DNA of 64,000 bases from NCBI GenBank assembly GCA_036429605.1, contig JAVFKD010000015.1, positions 3,557,421-3,621,420 on the forward strand, in the 5' to 3' direction. The stretch is from Cladobotryum mycophilum. Lineage: Eukaryota; Ascomycota; Sordariomycetes; Hypocreales; Hypocreaceae. This document shows positions 37,032 through 49,675 of the stretch, piece after piece. Below the pieces are notes generated by a model, which was given only the letters and a program-made list of their open reading frames with translations, made no database searches and was not told where the DNA came from. The stretch's first letter is position 1. The number at the start of each line of letters is the position of its first letter. Both the position numbers and the translations under genes were made by a program.

Positions 37032-40000
37032 ATGCAACGCTCAGTCGAGAAGGATTCCGTGAGGGGAACGGGAAACCAATCATACTTCAGCTTGCATGAT
37101 GAGATGATACGGATACGACAGTGGAGACAGACCGTGCTGGCGACGGGAAAACGGAGATCAATTTGGCGCTATTTAATCTGCAACGATACGAAACACGTGC
37201 GATGAGGGATAGCAATTTGATGAAATGGTGCATAGCACTGGCAATTGCGTGTCCATTTTTACCCGGGGACATTAGCCTCCCTTTTTTCTTTTCTTTCTTT
37301 TTCAGACTTTTGGACGACTTTACGACAAAAATCATGGTTTTCATATATGGGCGTTTGGATATATAGGCAAAGGACTTGCACAGAATTGTGGCTCATTTAG
37401 GTCTTGTTTTTCTTTTTTTCGAAGAAGCATTGATTGGCGGGCGAAGACGGTCTTATTCAACATTTATAGGTATTACATGGGCGTGCGGATTTGCTGCCTA
37501 CATCATTTCTTCTTTCTTTCTTTTGGGGCAATCGATACCCAACTTGACGACGACAAAGATGCTTCTGAATTTTTCTTCTTCAGTATCAATTGGAGTGAGT
37601 GAATCGATCTATTCATGATTGGACGGAACGGTACGGGATACATGGCCGGGTTTTGGATGGCCATGGTGAGGAGAATGGGATATGGGCATGTCTTGATTGG
37701 CTCTCCGAAATGGATGGAGAGAGACGGGCCGCGGACCCCTGGTGTCTTGCATTGATTCACGACGGACGGTCAGACGCATGACGCTGATGTGTATGTCGCC
37801 GAGCCTGTGCCGCGAAGGGTAAGTCCCGAGTCAGATACTGAGCAAATCTCACGCAATATGTGCTCTGGATTTTTTTGCCCCCGCTCGCAGTCACCTGCAC
37901 TGGCATGGCAAGGCGAGGCTGGCTCGGTGGGCTGGGCAGGTCTTTGTCTGACTTGTGTCGAAATTCTCAGACTGCGTCCTAGGTGCTCACCATATGCATA
38001 CACGACCAATAATTTCGGATCATGGCTCGGATCCCGCGCGCTTTGTGATTGGACGGCGTTTTTTCTTTTCTTTGGCCCATTGTCGGATTAACGCGACGCT
38101 CCAATATTGATCCGGTCTGACAGGGGCGTCTCTCCATCACGATGGGGAAAATAGAGTCTACAGGCCGCGACTCGCCTCGGGAATCGCCAGATGCACGACT
38201 ACCATGTTTCCATTATTTTGGCAGCAACGCCACGAACCTTAGCCTGCCTCTGCCTTGCCAGCCTGGGAGAAGGAGACCAACTGAACATCGACTAGTGGCG
38301 GGACAAGGGCATTTTTGCCAGCTACCTTTCTTTGTTGTTGCGGCATCTCGACGCAGGTTGGGCGGTACGCAGGTGGCTGAACGGTCTGGTTGGGCTGAGC
38401 CAAGTATCCCTGTTAGACGCATGGCATTGAGCTGGTCCGAGCGCTTTCGGTATCTCCCTGGTGGGTGGTAGAAAGCTCATCAAGGCCTTAGCCCAGCCGT
38501 CGTGTGACGAAAGGCGCCTTTTCCAAGTCCAAGATTATTGGGCTGCCTGGACTTGTAATATCTGACATACAGATGTGCAGGTGGGCAGGCGGGCAGCAGA
38601 AAGACGCGGAGATGCATGAGGGGGACGGGCCAGGTTTTTTTTTGTTTTTGTTTTATTTGGTCGCCTCTCCCTTCTTTTCTCACTCACCTGAGGAGATTCC
38701 TTTACCACTGCAACATTTCGTGTTGTATGACAACCGCATGACGGGCACTTGGTCGCCGTTGGAGGGGGTACGGATATGAAATGGATTGAATTGGACGGCG
38801 TTGGGGACTGGGATTGGGGCTTTGGGAGCGAATAAAAAATACATATACTACGGAACGGCTTGGTAGGACGGGTACCATTTTTTCTCTTTCTTTCCCAGGG
38901 TTACATAGGACACAAAAAATGGCAATATGAAGGGGAAATGAATCAATGTTGATATTTACTTTTACGTTTTGTGATTGTGATGTGGTGACTTTGGTGTGAC
39001 GGTGTGAAATGCTTGGTACTCGGTACAGCTTCAGATGAAAGAGAAAAAAGGAACGAGTAACGGAGTACAGACGTACGACACAGTAGACCGTCCGTCTTGA
39101 TGGCTTTTCGGTAGACCAGGGCTGACGAATGGATCTGGCTTATGGTCCCCGTTTCCTCTAATGAGAAATTCGTATGGAATCATTCCTGAAAGGAATTTGA
39201 GGATTCTTTACATTGCGGCTGGGGGAAAACGACGGTTCCGAGCTAAGAGGATGGGACTATGGCGTTTTTTTGGTGTTTTTTTTCCCCCTTTCCTTTTCTT
39301 GTTTGGGATGGTGGATGAATGTGAATATGAATATGAGGAGGTTGAGAGGAAGGATAAAGGGGGATTCCAAGTACCTATTTTGGGGGTTTTGCTTACGGGG
39401 ATGAGGCCTATTTTGATCTATATTTGCTGAAGCAATATTGGCAATGTTTATTATCTACATGGGATGTGTGTGTATTTGCATGAACGGGAGAGGAGTACTA
39501 GATGGACGGTACTGCAAAGAGGAAGACACCTAGCTAGGTAGGTCTGGTAGATAAGTGGTAAGGCCATATTGGAGGAGCACTAGCTCCATGTACAATGTGC
39601 AAAGTTGCTTCCGTGGCAAATCAAAGGGGATGGCTATGATGCACTTGTTTCTTCTTCCTTTATGCGTGTTCTTGTATGCGGCCCTCATGTGCGTGTGTAT
39701 GTGTATGTGCGCGCGTGCGTATGCTGCAAAGCAACATAGGACAGTGTCCAAGCAAGCACAGAGAGTCATGTGAATGGGCTGCTGTGAGTGGCTGGATGGA
39801 TGATATTTCGGGGGGGGACCTGTTGCTTACATAATAATGTGAAACGGGGACTCCGTTTGTGGGAGAAGAGAAAAGACGGAGAGGTGATGAGTCCTGTAAG
39901 AGAGAGAGGGAGGGAGAGTGTGTGAAGTAAAATAAATAAATAAAAAGGCTCGTGGGTGAAGGACAGACAGAGAGAGAGAGACAGACAGAAAAAAAGCAAT

Positions 40001-40928
40001 TATGACCGTAAATCGCTTGGCTTTTGCCAGCCTTACAGCAGGGCTGGAGGGGAGGAGGGGGGGCGCGGGATGGATGGATGGACAGATGGATGTTGTGTTT
40101 TGGCGGGAAGACGAAGGGGGACGGGAGGGTGTGTGTTTAGAAGAAGACAAGAGTTCGACTGTCATTGTCTTGGGCTTGTTTTCTTTGGCTTAGAACTGCC
40201 CCAGTGGGTAATGTAGCAGTAGCACTTTAGGACCCGACACCTCCAGCTGGTAAGTACCTCTACTCTGTACAGTCGCATTGCATGGGGGGCAAAGAGGTGG
40301 CTGGTGGAGGGGTTGATTAAAAGAGACGTGTGGCTTGACGTGTGGCGGTGTATTAGTATTGGGGCAAAAGAAAAATATCCGTTGTGATTGCATGAAAATT
40401 GCATTAAAGCACAAGAGAAGATTGGACACAAAGAGAGATTAAAAAAAGACGGCTTGATACTGTGTCGAGACTCGTGACATTTTGTGCTAGCAATACGTAC
40501 GGGTACGGTATTATTACCTCGTACACGCACATCTCATCTCATTCGAATTATTCTAATTGAAGAAGCGGGTCACCCTTTGCCTCGGCTTCGTCAGTTGAGA
40601 GAGAGTGGGGGAAAAGGGCTTCCAAGGTCTCAGCAAATATCCGAGGATACAACAAATCAATCGCCTTGCTACTTGTACACTGTACACGCTGGACCTTTTG
40701 ACCCGACCCAGAGTCCTAGCAGGCCGTGTGGCTTGCCATTCCCTCTTCACCGTGGATCAAGAAACGAGACATTCGGCGCCTGATGCCGCTAAAGGCGAGC
40801 AGGACGAGGTAGCAGTGCTTGGCACAGACGACAACATCGTCGTCCCTCGCGTCGAGGAGGAGAGAGAGCAGTTTGGCCATCAGCTTGAGCTGGAGGAGCA
40901 AAAGGGTCTGGAAAGGAGCGTGGTTGAG
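37032..40928. other. Gene-free interval between the C2H2 gene and yvh1
   Basis: Holds the 3' region of the C2H2 gene and the promoter of yvh1. Open frames are short and low in complexity. A hairpin-like AGCCTTACAGCAGGGCTG lies at 40029-40046 and an ACGGAGTAC at 39060-39068. No gene is supported. Confidence 0.5.
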
Positions 40929-42274
40929 ATGGCTGTGAGCAGGATTGAAGACGTGGATGGGCTCTACGTGGGCGGGTGAGTTGCCCCCCCCCCCCCCCTC
41001 CCCTTTCTTTCCTACAGATTTCATCTCATTGCTACTTGGTGGTTGACACTGTTTGGAATCAAAAGACTATGGGCACTTCGCCGATCAGATTCACTGCTTG
41101 AGAGAGGCATCACACATGTTCTCTCCATGGTGTCGTTCAACCCTGCTGGCCTCAAGAACTTCAAGAACGAGCCCTTTGCAGAATACGGCAAGCCGTTTAA
41201 GCATCTCCTCATTGATATCGATGACGTCGACGATGAAGATATCCTCATTCACATGCCGCGGGCCGTCGGGTTTATTGACGAGGGCATGAGCAAAAGAAAC
41301 GGCGATGCAGCTACTACTACGTTGGAAAAGGGTGTTGGAAACTTGGACTTGGGTCATGATGGTGATGAGAAGACGGATGGGAAGGGGGCGTCTTTGTGCA
41401 CTGCGCAGCCGGCAAATCACGTTCCGTCTCCATGGTCGTGGCCTATCTCCTGTGGCGGTATCCCAACCGCTTTGACCCGGGCTCGTCATCACCGGCAACG
41501 AAACGTCCGCGCAGGGAGACTGCTCCCGAGGCCGTCCTGGCAGCCCTGCGGCTCATCCGTCGCACGCGGCCCATGGCCGAGCCAAACGAGGGCTTCATGC
41601 AGCAGCTGGCTCTGTGGTGGGAATGGGGCTGTCCCGAGGACATGGAAGGCCACCCCGCGTACCAGCGGTGGGCGTACCAGCGGGAGGTGAAGGAGAGCGT
41701 CGACGTGGGCCAGGCGCCCTCTCGTCTGCGCTTCGAGGACGAGTTTGCCCAGCCAGCAGAGAGCTCTGGCAGAGCTGCTTCGGGTGTCAGCCTCCGGTGC
41801 AAAAAGTGCCGCCGCACACTGGCCACCGCTCCTTTTATCCTGCAGCACGAACCACTCCCCTCGTCATCCCCCTCTTTGGAGTCATCGCCAACAGCAACAG
41901 CAACACTACCGGCAGCACCGGCAGCACCAACAGCCTGCCAGCACATCTTTGTCGAACCCCTGAGCTGGATGCGAACCGAGCTCGAAAAGGGCGAGATGAG
42001 CGGCCGGCTGTCGTGCCCTCACGCGCGATGCGGCGCCGGGGTCGGCAGGTACGACTGGAAGGGTTTCCGGTGCACGTGCGGGGAGTGGGTTACGCCCGGG
42101 TTCTCGCTGCAGAGGGCGAGAGTGGATGAGGAGGTGCGGCGGGCGGCTCCGGCGGTGATGTCTGGAGGGGGAGCGAGAGCAGCGCGGAATTTGGGGATAA
42201 GGATGCCGCCGGGAGCTAGGGGGAGAGAATCTATGAAAGCGAACAGGAGACTAAGAGAGAGAAAGGAAAATTGA
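40929..42274 (+). CDS. yvh1: Yvh1-type dual-specificity protein phosphatase
   Basis: Exons 40929-40975 and 41066-42274, 418 aa if one G is added in the G5 run at 41384-41388. The start MAVSRIEDVDGLYVGG matches the family N-terminus and is the first in-frame ATG. The phosphatase P-loop is HCAAGKSRS, with catalytic Cys at about residue 129 and the loop Arg at 135. The C-terminal half carries the zinc-binding domain that defines Yvh1: CKKC, then CQHIF, CPHARC and CTCGEW. Known role: Yvh1 binds pre-60S particles and helps release Mrt4 so that the stalk protein P0 can join. It also affects growth and sporulation in yeast. A hydrophilic insert (Asp/Gly/Lys/Thr-rich) sits before the P-loop, just where the frame breaks. 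The intron contains a C15 run at 40984-40998. Confidence 0.88.
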
Positions 42275-43945
42275 TTTGATTTCAGAAGGAGGGCGTTGAG
42301 AGACAAGACAGTCTGTGTGATGATGGGAAATAGAGTTGTGGGAATTGGGAGATGCCGTATGCATGTCTGCCGGCATATCAAAAAGCCACACACTTTTTCT
42401 TTTTCTTTTCTTTTCTTTTTTGCCTTGCCTTGCCTTGCCTTGCTTTACTTTGCTGGGGGTGTGGTGAACGCCGGGTGATGAGGATGTTTCACGGATATGC
42501 AACTTTGATGGATGGGCCAAGGTGTGTGTGTGTGTGGTGCCTCACCTTGGACCTCGCTTCTCGACCTTGCGTAGAGGAGCGGTATTTTGACAGCAAGCAA
42601 GCAAGGATTTTTCAGAGTCAACATTTCATTACCATACGCCCAAGTAAAGAAGAAGAACATTACACCCTATGCAGACTAAAAAAACAAACAAGGATTGACA
42701 TTACATATAGTCTGTGCAAAGAGAAAGGAAAAGAAAAAAAGAGAAGTCAAAGAGCCCTTTGAACGGGTCGCACTGAAAACCATATCCGGAAGAGCTTAAT
42801 AACAAAGCTTTTTTTTTTTTGTTTCAACTTTACTTTTTTGTCTTTTCTTCACTATGTATGGGCATGAGCAAAAAACAACAACAAGAGGTTTGTGATATGT
42901 GACGAGATAACTGGGTTGCAATTTTTCGTATGGGGGGGTTAACAGAGAGAGAGAGAGAGAGTGAGTGAGTGGGAGAGAGAGGAGTGGAGGGACAGAAAAA
43001 GAGAGGGAGGGAAAAGGAAAGGCTTTTCCGATGCAAGACATGAGCTGAAGCGGCGTGTCTTGCGGTTCACGCCGTCCGGGCCGGCAAGGGAGACGAGAGG
43101 GCAAGGAAAAAGGAAAAAAACAAGGGGGGTGTTTTTGGGGAGGCGAGTTGGAAGAGGCAGACATACATACTACGGAGTACACGAAGAGAGACACACAGAC
43201 AGGTAGATGGATGGACAGATAGACAAAGAGAGAGACCTAGACGGGGGAAGAGAGACAGAGATAGAGAGATACAGCTGGGTTTCCCGGGGTTTGGACTTTA
43301 ATTGAAGCAAGACATTGGGCTGAATTGGGGGGAAGACCAAAGGGAATAACTTGATTGCTTTCTTTTTCTTTGTCTTTTTTCTTTCTTTCCTTTTTCACTG
43401 CTTGAAGGGTAGAGGCTACCTACTCCGTAATGATTGGGGAGTTTTTATTGGGAAGACAAACGTGTATGTGGACCCTTGGCTTGAACCTGATGGGTGATGA
43501 TGATGATGATCCCACAAGGATACTGAAGATCGATATACACCCCCTAGGAGAAGAGTTTGGACCTCTTTTTTTCTCTTTCTTTATTTCTTGTCTTTCTTTC
43601 TCTCTTATTGTGCGACTTCGGTTCCGAGCCCGAGTCTCACCTTGATCATTACGCCAACTCCCCCTCTCTGTCTCTCTCATTGTACATACATACATACATA
43701 CATACACACAAGCAATATCTCAGAAAATGGTCTTAGATGGGGGTCAGAAACCCAAGGAGCCAGATCCAGAACCTTGCTCTGCTGTACAAGTATGTATGAC
43801 AAGTATCCATCAGAGCACATACCATACATACATCCGTACTCCATACTTTTTGCGTCAAAAAAACATCAGACCACTTTCCACAATTTGTAAGAAAGACACA
43901 GACCAAAAAAAAACCCTCAAGAGGAAAAAAACGCTCGGATAATTT

Positions 43946-43968
43946 AAAAAAAAAAAAAAAAAAAAAAA
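43946..43968 (+). repeat. A23 homopolymer
   Basis: Twenty-three consecutive A residues in non-coding sequence. I see no preceding retroposed gene body or target-site duplication, so it is not called a retroposon tail. Confidence 0.9.
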
Positions 43969-44736
43969 GGATAGGTGAAAGTCCAATCAGTCAGTCTCAC
44001 TTGATTTGTTCGGAATATCTTCTCATAAGTGGGAAAAAAGGGGAGAAGAATAGAGGGATGGGGGGGGGGGCTGTTCTATCACTAAGCCCTATCATTAGTC
44101 CTCTCTCTCTCTCTCTCTCTTCTCCCTCTCTTAGATGTTTCCATAATGAATGCTACGCGTATTATGAGAGTTTGATAGGGATTTTACTGTAGCGCAGTAC
44201 GGAGTAGAACTCCGTTCCTGGCTACCCAAAAAAGGTCCATCAAAGCTTCTTTGGAATCACAACAAAAATACCGATCCCTGTTTTTTCTTATGGTAAGGAA
44301 AGGGCCTTCTGTTTGGTTGGTTTCGATGATGTCTTCTGGAACAATCTTGTTAGTGTGTGCTTACTTCCTTTCTCCCATAATCACCTGGACAGTTTATCCG
44401 TCTGATGGGAAGGGAAAGAAGAATAAGCACTTTTCTTGTTTTTGTTTGCTCTGGCTGGCTCTGATGCGTGCACCCCGTTCAATAAGGTAGTAGAACAACT
44501 AAGGCGCGCACATCATTCGGCATCCCCGTTGGGCGTCTTATTAGGGCTTTTCTTCTTTCTTTTCTTATTCTTTGTCCTTTTTTGGAGAGAGAAGCCCCAT
44601 GAGCGCCCTTCCTTTTTTTTTTAGAGCTGATCTTGTGTTGCTGCAAAGGAAATCAGAAAAAGGGCCCCCAAGTGTCCATGGGATCGAGATGATCATCGAT
44701 AGGCATGGGTGTGTTGCATCGCGGGAGCGAAGGGGG

Positions 44737-44761
44737 ACACACACACACACACACACACACA
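44737..44761 (+). repeat. (AC)12 microsatellite
   Basis: About 25 bases of uninterrupted AC dinucleotide in non-coding sequence. Confidence 0.9.
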
Positions 44762-46195
44762 AATAGACGGACGGACACAACATGCCCCTCCCCCTGTCAC
44801 CCCCTGCCCCTGCCCTGCTCTCCCCGATTAGTGGAGAGATGAGCATCATGTCCCGGGAGTTGTTGTTTGATCACCAAAGCCACCGCATGGTTTTTTCCTG
44901 GGCTTGTTTTTTGTGAAGATGCGTGTGTGCGTCAGTGCAGAACTGAGGTGCAGCAACAAGTGCCTTATTTCTTTGCTCGTTTGTTTTTCAGGGTTTTCCC
45001 ACCTCCTCCGTCCCCCGTCCCTCCCCTTGTTTCTCACCCACAGTAGCTTGATAGACATGGACAAGGAACCCATTGAGAAGGGATATGATCAAGGGGACGG
45101 TTCGTGATGATTTAGACCTCCTCGATTGAGTAACCACAGAGAGGCTGAATAACAACAACGGTTTGCCTATCTTTTTTCTTTCTCTTTTCCCCTTTCGTTT
45201 CTGTTTTAGTACCCTCTCTCTTCCTTGTTGTTAGATCGGCGCCCCATTTTGGGGCAAAAGGGGGGCGTGTAGTTTCAGCCCTCTTGCTATGACGCCGCAC
45301 TGACATTGAAAACACGCCCCCTTCCCCCGTTGACTTGGCTTAAACCACCCAAAAAGAAAAAAAAAGAAAAAGAACCAATCTCGTGACCCCCATCTGCTGC
45401 TCAAGCCTCTTTCCCTTGCCTGCCCCCCTCTTCTCCCCAATTTTTTTTTTAGAGCTATAGGGGTGCAGATCTTTATGACAAGGGGCTACCTTCTCTTTGT
45501 ACTATGTATGTACGACCACCACTGCTACTACTTCTTTAGTTCCCTCTGTTCGATGTGTGTGTGAGTGTAGTAGTGGTTCCGTCTAGCCATCGCGTTATGG
45601 GGTCCAAGCAGAGCAGCAGCAGCAGCAGGAGCTAAAGCAAACACGTGGATCCTCATGTAAACTAGGACTCGCAGTGTTAGCTCTCTAAAGGGAGGGGGTA
45701 GGATAATCGGGCTTCGTCTTAGTAGTAATAGTAATAGTATTAGTAGTAGAATGGCTTTTGGATATAGGTAGAAAGGGCAAATAAGAAACGAATGTGACAA
45801 ATATCATGAGCTGCGGACAAGGGTGAGGAGAGGGACCTGGCAGGGCTGGGTTGTGGAGAGAGAGAGACACACACACACACAGAGACAGAGATAGTAATAC
45901 TTGTAAATGGGACACGCAGAGAGAGAGTGTATGTGATATGTGTGGGTCAGGGGAGCAAACATTACAGAGAATGGTTGTATTGGGAAAGTCAAGGTATTGT
46001 GTACATGCAGGTAATATGTGTGTGCGAACAAAATAGTAAAAAGCGAAACCAGGCACCTTGTATAGCTGAAATGGGGAGGAATAGAGGAGTTTTGGAATAG
46101 AATCCTTTCGTCCTACATCAAGATAGGACGTCTTGTAGTACGAAGGAGTTGGTTTCTTCGATTTTGAGACATGAAGCGCGTAGTATACAACAACA

Positions 46196-46197
<2 letters not shown>

Positions 46198-46229
<32 letters not shown>
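46198..46229 (+). repeat. (CA)16 microsatellite
   Basis: Thirty-two bases of perfect CA dinucleotide in non-coding sequence. Confidence 0.92.
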
Positions 46230-46232
<3 letters not shown>

Positions 46233-48648
46233 CGTGCAGTGTGCGAAAAAGAAAGAAACCGAGCTAATCAATAACTAACACGACGGGCAGCTCTACATTC
46301 AAACCAAGCTGGGTACCACCAAAAAAAACCCCCCAAGAAACAACTACAAGTAAAACATTGGTAACGAAAGCTTGCCCTCCCCCTCCCCCTCCCCGTAAGA
46401 GGCAACCGATGCGACAGACAGCCAGACCGGGGTGGCTACCAAGACGGCAGATCCAGGACCCTGGGACCAAGGGCGGCAAAGAAAGGGCAAAACCAAAAAA
46501 GAGGCCGCCGCCCAGAGACAGCATCGCATCGCCTGGGGGGGACAGTAGAGAGGGAGAAAGAGAACAACTAAACAGGATAGTCGAATGTATGCCAAGTCGC
46601 AAATGACGCAAAGTCAGCTCATGCATACATACACGATGATGGAAAAAGATGGAGAAAGAATAGAAAAAAGACCAGCCAGGACCTAGCAAGGGGGGTAGTT
46701 TGTTTCTCCCCCTCTGTGTTGACCCTAATGTCGGTATCAACCCACTTGCCACTCGAATTGTACATGCGTAGTAGGTACAGGTATGTATGTTGTGTCTGGT
46801 TTGTCTCACTGTAGGAAACGAACGCCGCTGGTGGTCGGATGTCCTTTTGGATAATTACTAGTAGTAGTAGTATGTCGATGTCTTCTCGATGCCGAATCTT
46901 TACTCGAATCGTTCAGAGTGCGCCATCTCATAAGCGCCGTCCCATCTCATCATCATCACCCTCAATGGCACTATCCAGAGTGCCAGAGTAGCATCACGAT
47001 ACTCGCCATGTATCATACCCCCTCCCCCCCCCCCTTCATTCTCTCGATGCATTCTTCTATTGCTGGAGAAAATTGTGAGCATTTAGGCTGGAGTTCATGC
47101 ACCTTTCAGATCTCTAGCGCCCGCAATTGTATCCGTCAACATGAACATCTCCGTGGGACAAGAGAAGAAGGGGGGAGAAACCGTTGGAGGGAACAGGCAT
47201 GTAGGGCACAGAGCCCAAGTTCGAATTCCCACTTCCCGCTCTGCTTGATCCACAGAGCCGGTCAAACTCCCGCATCATCAAGACACACACACCCTTTCCC
47301 ACATCCTCTCTTTTTGCTTTTTTACAAGTATAACAACAGGGGGAGGGTGCCTGTCCCACACAGGGCGTGTGTGCGAAGTCCACCATCTTCAGAAAACCAT
47401 GAATGCATCAGACTTGCAGCTGAATTGCCGCATAGACACCGCAACTTGTCTTCCTTCTCTTCCATTGCTGCGTGCGTGTGGTTTTTTTGGGGGAGACTCG
47501 TTCGTAAGCACTAGCCCTACGTACTGGCACACCCGTTGTTGCCACACCTTTAGGCTCCAGAATTAAATTGATTTTTTACCTGCGTGACCCTTTTTTCTTT
47601 CTTTTCTTTTCTCCCCCTCCCCCTCCCTCCTATGGTGATCAAAACGTGCAGAGAAAGAAAGCTTTCCCGTACCGTTTTAGCTCCCACACACCAACCATGA
47701 CGGGCAAACGGGCCCAGGTGAGATCTGTGTTTTGGATATCCTTAGCATCAAACTTCGTTTTGTGTGTCTGTGTCTGTTCTCGGGAGTCAGAAAAGTCGAC
47801 CAAGCGTCCGAGACAAAGAGGAATGGCACGTCTATCGATTCTAGCGTTTGTCTACTGATTGGCCAGTTCGTATAAATTTATTTGGGTTCTGACCAGATCT
47901 CATTAAAATCTGACATCGATCTCTTGTCAATGGACGTGGGAAGGGGAGGGGGTAGGGATGGATGCGTCAAGAACGGAGACGCCATGAAACTTGAACTTGT
48001 TGAACTTGACCTTGAGCTTGAACCGAACCGAACCAAAACTGAACCCCTACCCGGTCCGATAGTTTTGCCGCTGGGGCAAGGAGCTGACTTATCAATCACA
48101 GGGCTGAGACACGGATCATCGGTTAAGGTTGAGCTTGCAAGGCTTGGTACGCCATAATACGACAACCCGTTCCGCGGAAATAAGAGAGGCTACTACTGAC
48201 CGGGGAGCTTTTTAGCATCGGGCTGTACTCTGGACGAGAAAGGCGAGCGTGGGGGGCGTGTCGAGTCGAGGGAAATTGTTTTGTGGCTGTCCACGCGTGA
48301 TGCTTCATGAATCAAACTGCCGGTCCACGATATCTTGTCTTTGGCAATCTCGGGGCGTCCTTGATAGCTCAGCTTCCAGCGCCCGTACGCGCGTTGTCTT
48401 CCCGAACCCCAGCGATGACACGGGATAATAGGCAAATGATGCTTAGCTGGTGTATACATAGTTCTGGTAAGTAATAGAGATTCGTATTGTAAGTGGTATC
48501 GTATCATATCATTGCGGCAAACGCGATCCGAACATTTTGTCGTCGAGCAAACTCCCAAGCACGTAAGCGAACCGCCCAGCCCGTGACATTCATGTGCATA
48601 TGCTCTAGAGAAAAGAGACATCAGCTCCAACTTGAATCCTTTCGAGGC

Positions 48649-49382
48649 TCATTTCCCCGGCGGTTGAGATGGAACCGAAGGGAAATAGTTTGGCTGTGCG
48701 GCCCTTTCGCGATCTCTCTTGGCCACCTCTGTTTGTCGCTTGCGCTGTAACCGTTGCTGGTAGAATGAACTACACGGATATTAGCCATGTTCAGGACATT
48801 GTGTGAGGATTTCCCTTGAACAGACCTTTTGAGCTCAAAAACTCGCGGCTCTTCTTCCTTTGGTGTTTCACTCGCATCCTTCTTCTGCTTCCTCTTTAGT
48901 ATCAACTCTGCAAAACGCTCGTGTCAACTCACTTCATCGTCTGACTTCTTCTCATCATCCTTCTTGTCCGCTTCCTTATCTTTATCCTTGTCCTTGTCCT
49001 TGTCCTTGTCTTTTCCCTTCTCCTTCTCCTTCTCCTTGGCTTCCTTCTCCTTCTTCTTCTTGTCCTGTTTCTCTTGATACTCCTTCAAAAGCCTCTCCTT
49101 CTCCTCGGCCAACTCCTTTTCCCGCCTGGCCTTGAGGGCATCTTCGTCAATCTTGGGCGTACAAAAGTACTGATCCTTCAGGTGAACAGGGCAAACATAG
49201 AAGAAATCCTAAGCTACTGTGAGCCATGATCGAGCTTTCCAGGCTGAAGATTCTGCATGGGGCACCTTTTTGTCTGGGGTGATGAGCACTGAGGTGCTTG
49301 GTTTGTAACAGATATCACATGCCTTTGCCGCAGATTCCGCCACCTTTCGGTGGGTGTAGAGATTCGGGAAGGGTGCGGACAT
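48649..49382 (-). CDS. vfa1: Vps4-associated protein 1 (Vfa1)
   Basis: Four exons on the minus strand: 49266-49382, 48933-49208, 48826-48884 and 48649-48769; 190 aa. The N-terminus (NLYTHRKVAESAAKACDICY) and DFFYVCPVHLKDQYF are the family signature. They give a CxxC...CxxH set (C22, C25, C45, H48) that looks zinc-binding. A long charged region of Lys/Asp/Glu repeats follows. The C-terminus FELKSSFYQQRLQRKR then KRDRERAAQPNYFPSVP is also diagnostic. In yeast, Vfa1 binds the AAA ATPase Vps4 and raises its activity in ESCRT-III disassembly at endosomes. The last intron (48770-48825) has GTCTGT...GCTAAT...GTAG. The intron 48885-48932 could instead end nine bases earlier (39 bp, in frame), but the CAG acceptor with an upstream TACTAAA is better. 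The first donor, GTGCCC, is weak. It is divergent from rtt106. Confidence 0.87.
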
Positions 49383-49675
49383 GTCACTCGCGTGCTTGAG
49401 TATGTTCAAGTCCTTTATTATAATAGTTGCATTAGAATATCCTTCACGTTTTAAAAGATTCCATTCATCATCAAATGTTGCCTTTACTCGTGTCCTGTAA
49501 GAAACCTTGGCGGGGAGTTGGGCATATGTATGATGACTAAGCCATTAAAGTGGTCGCGTCACAAGTGTCGTCCTTGAATGTTTGAGCGCGACAACGTCGT
49601 CCAACCCATACCAGACATCGAAATCCGGTCTCGCAGCGTAATTTCTCGAGGTTTGACTCATCTTGCGCTGTCAAA
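49383..49675. promoter_or_regulatory. Shared divergent promoter of vfa1 and rtt106
   Basis: Only 293 bp separate the two start codons on opposite strands, so both leaders and promoters must share this segment. It contains TTTATTATAATAG-like AT-rich sequence near 49414-49428. No known factor site is called. Confidence 0.6.

Larger units (their letters stand above)
42275..48648. other. Gene-free interval between yvh1 and vfa1
   Basis: About 6.4 kb with no supported gene. It contains an A23 run at 43946-43968, CA repeats, GA/CT tracts, ATAC tandem repeats near 43684-43705, and three exact TACGGAGTA/TACTCCGTA 9-mers at 43171, 43421 and 44198. Near 47990-48045 there is a loose tandem of TTGAAC/GAACCG hexamers. 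Open frames are low-complexity. Confidence 0.5.
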
